A stretch of 6,522 nucleotides of DNA from assembly GCA_903904095.1 (NCBI GenBank), contig CAIVBF010000139.1, forward strand, positions 1-6,522, given 5' to 3'. Both the position numbers and the translations under genes were made by a program. The notes beneath the pieces were generated by a model. The model made no database searches. It saw only the letters and a list, made by a program, of their open reading frames with translations, and had not been told where the DNA came from. Source of the DNA: an uncultured bacterium. Its GTDB lineage: Bacteria; Patescibacteriota; Patescibacteriia; Patescibacteriales; UBA12465. Numbering within the stretch: the stretch's first letter is position 1; every line of letters begins with the position of its first letter. Below are positions 5,475-6,522 of this stretch, in pieces.

Positions 5475-6522
5475 TTATTTGGCGACTTGGCCCTGGTCTT
5501 TATTAATAGAATCAAATTCTAAGTTAGTATCAGGACCTTCTACGTTCTCACTTATTTTTGTTTTTGCTCCATCCGCTTCCTGGGCACTATAATGAGCAAG
5601 ACTTAAAAAAGGCAGGACTTTACCGATTTGATTTGAACTAGGAATCAACTGGACCTCAAAACCCGCCCTATAATCACTTAGATTAGCCTCAACTATGGGA
5701 ACGCGCCAAATAATCTGCCGCGAACCTTTATTGTAAGTAAAATCACCGGAAAGTATTGATCTATTGCCTGTTAATTCTACTCCTGATGGTAATTTAGCGC
5801 TATATATAAAATTATTAAAAGCTCCATCAGACCTAGCATCTAAAAAAATCCAATAATTAGTCGGTAAATTTACTAAAGGCGGTAAAGGGCCGGCTCCGAG
5901 CTGATCGCCCTGTGGGCTGTTATAATAAGCCCGAGAATCAACATTCAGCGTAGAAGCAAGATGCAGAGCCGGTAAATCAAAGACTTGTTTTAAATTCTGA
6001 CTATTTACTGAATATCCGCTATTTATTTGCCAATTAATTTCTTTGCTATTAGCATCTTTATTTTTAAAATAAACTTTTAAACTTAATTCACCTCTTAGAT
6101 TGGCCGGTAAATCCGGAAGACTTAATTCCGTGCCATTTATTAAAATATCCGAATTGTTTTCATTAACTAGCTCTAAATGATCAATTAAAAAATTCTTGCT
6201 TATTACATCAAAATCTAATTTTAAATTATTTAATAAATGACTGCTATTATTTTTAAAACTTAACTTTAATATCGCTCCATCTTTAATATTTAAGTTTGCT
6301 TGGTCTAAGCTGCTAGCTAAATCAAGCGGCGGGTTATTTAAATCAATCGGGGTATTAATTATTGGCGTATTGCCGGCTGTTTTAGTATTTATGTTGGGAT
6401 GATAATAATTTAAACCGATAATCACACATATTAAAGTAATAATAACTGTTAGCAGCGATAATTCCAGAATTAGGTGCCAGGGATTACGGCTATAAAATCT
6501 TTCCCAGCGATAGAGAAAGTGT
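5475..6522 (-). CDS. Membrane-anchored protein with a beta-rich extracellular region, 5' partial
   Basis: The frame stays open to the right edge (348 codons visible), so the start lies beyond the window. The GTG at 6425 lies inside the membrane segment and is unlikely to be the real start. Visible residues 1-16 are basic and aromatic (FLYRWERFYSRNPWH), and about 17-37 form one transmembrane helix. The rest is probably outside the cell. A T/N/P-rich linker (about 42-75) leads to two beta-rich parts, about 77-195 and 218-335. They are separated by a turn with GDQLGAGPLPPL (205-216). The first, with LKLSFKNNSSHLLNNLKLDF, resembles the start of DUF11-like or Ig-like repeats. No catalytic motif is visible and I cannot name a family. 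It lies 23 nt before alr in the alr-ftsQ operon, which hints at a cell-surface or wall-linked role, but this is inference. Confidence 0.75.
   Translation of the reverse strand, partial: HFLYRWERFYSRNPWHLILELSLLTVIITLICVIIGLNYYHPNINTKTAGNTPIINTPIDLNNPPLDLASSLDQANLNIKDGAILKLSFKNNSSHLLNNLKLDFDVISKNFLIDHLELVNENNSDILINGTELSLPDLPANLRGELSLKVYFKNKDANSKEINWQINSGYSVNSQNLKQVFDLPALHLASTLNVDSRAYYNSPQGDQLGAGPLPPLVNLPTNYWIFLDARSDGAFNNFIYSAKLPSGVELTGNRSILSGDFTYNKGSRQIIWRVPIVEANLSDYRAGFEVQLIPSSNQIGKVLPFLSLAHYSAQEADGAKTKISENVEGPDTNLEFDSINKDQGQVAK

Noticed and set aside
6423..6425. GTG as start of the membrane-anchored protein
   Set aside because: It lies inside the transmembrane helix. The frame continues upstream with a full basic, aromatic cytoplasmic segment to the window edge.
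1..6522. Alternative genetic code (TGA as Gly, seen in some CPR lineages)
   Set aside because: No gene contains an in-frame TGA and all reach normal length with TAA stops, so nothing calls for recoding.

Overview
The window is AT-rich and gene-dense, with short intergenic gaps. It reads best as chromosome from a Candidate Phyla Radiation (Patescibacteria) bacterium. This is an inference from the style of the M23 peptidase, the membrane-anchored beta-rich protein, the FtsQ and the single XerD-like recombinase, not from any search. The standard code fits: all seven genes with a visible end stop at TAA, and no in-frame TGA needs reading through. Shine-Dalgarno sequences are mostly absent; of five visible starts only the alanine racemase has one (AGGA, 7 nt spacing).

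Left part, + strand. Bases 1-1071 are the 3' part of an EnvC/PcsB-like coiled-coil M23 endopeptidase, closed by a strong hairpin terminator with a GAAA loop (1103-1138). A promoter (1142-1170) then drives a single gene, dapB (1232-2101). Its product is a dihydrodipicolinate reductase of the plant-type subfamily. It ends at a terminator (2133-2160) that also suits the convergent gene on the other side.

Middle, - strand. A complete XerC/XerD-family tyrosine recombinase (3143-2202) has its own near-consensus promoter (3241-3213) and a leader of about 60 nt carrying a 14-bp perfect palindrome.

Right part, - strand. A probable operon enters from beyond the right edge. It holds a membrane-anchored protein with a beta-rich exterior (>6522-5475, partial), alanine racemase (5451-4315), the divisome protein FtsQ/DivIB (4280-3438) and a 47-residue single-TM protein (3428-3285). 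It ends at a hairpin terminator (3269-3241) just before the xer promoter. Gaps inside it are 23, 34 and 9 nt.

Functionally the window is mostly cell wall and division. DapB feeds meso-diaminopimelate, Alr supplies D-alanine, FtsQ organises septal synthesis, the M23 enzyme cuts peptidoglycan, and Xer resolves chromosome dimers at division. The points most worth checking are the plant-type DapB, the unannotated-size TM protein after ftsQ, the altered active-site surroundings of the racemase, and a short repeated motif in front of ftsQ. I saw no tRNA, rRNA, CRISPR array, insertion sequence or riboswitch.
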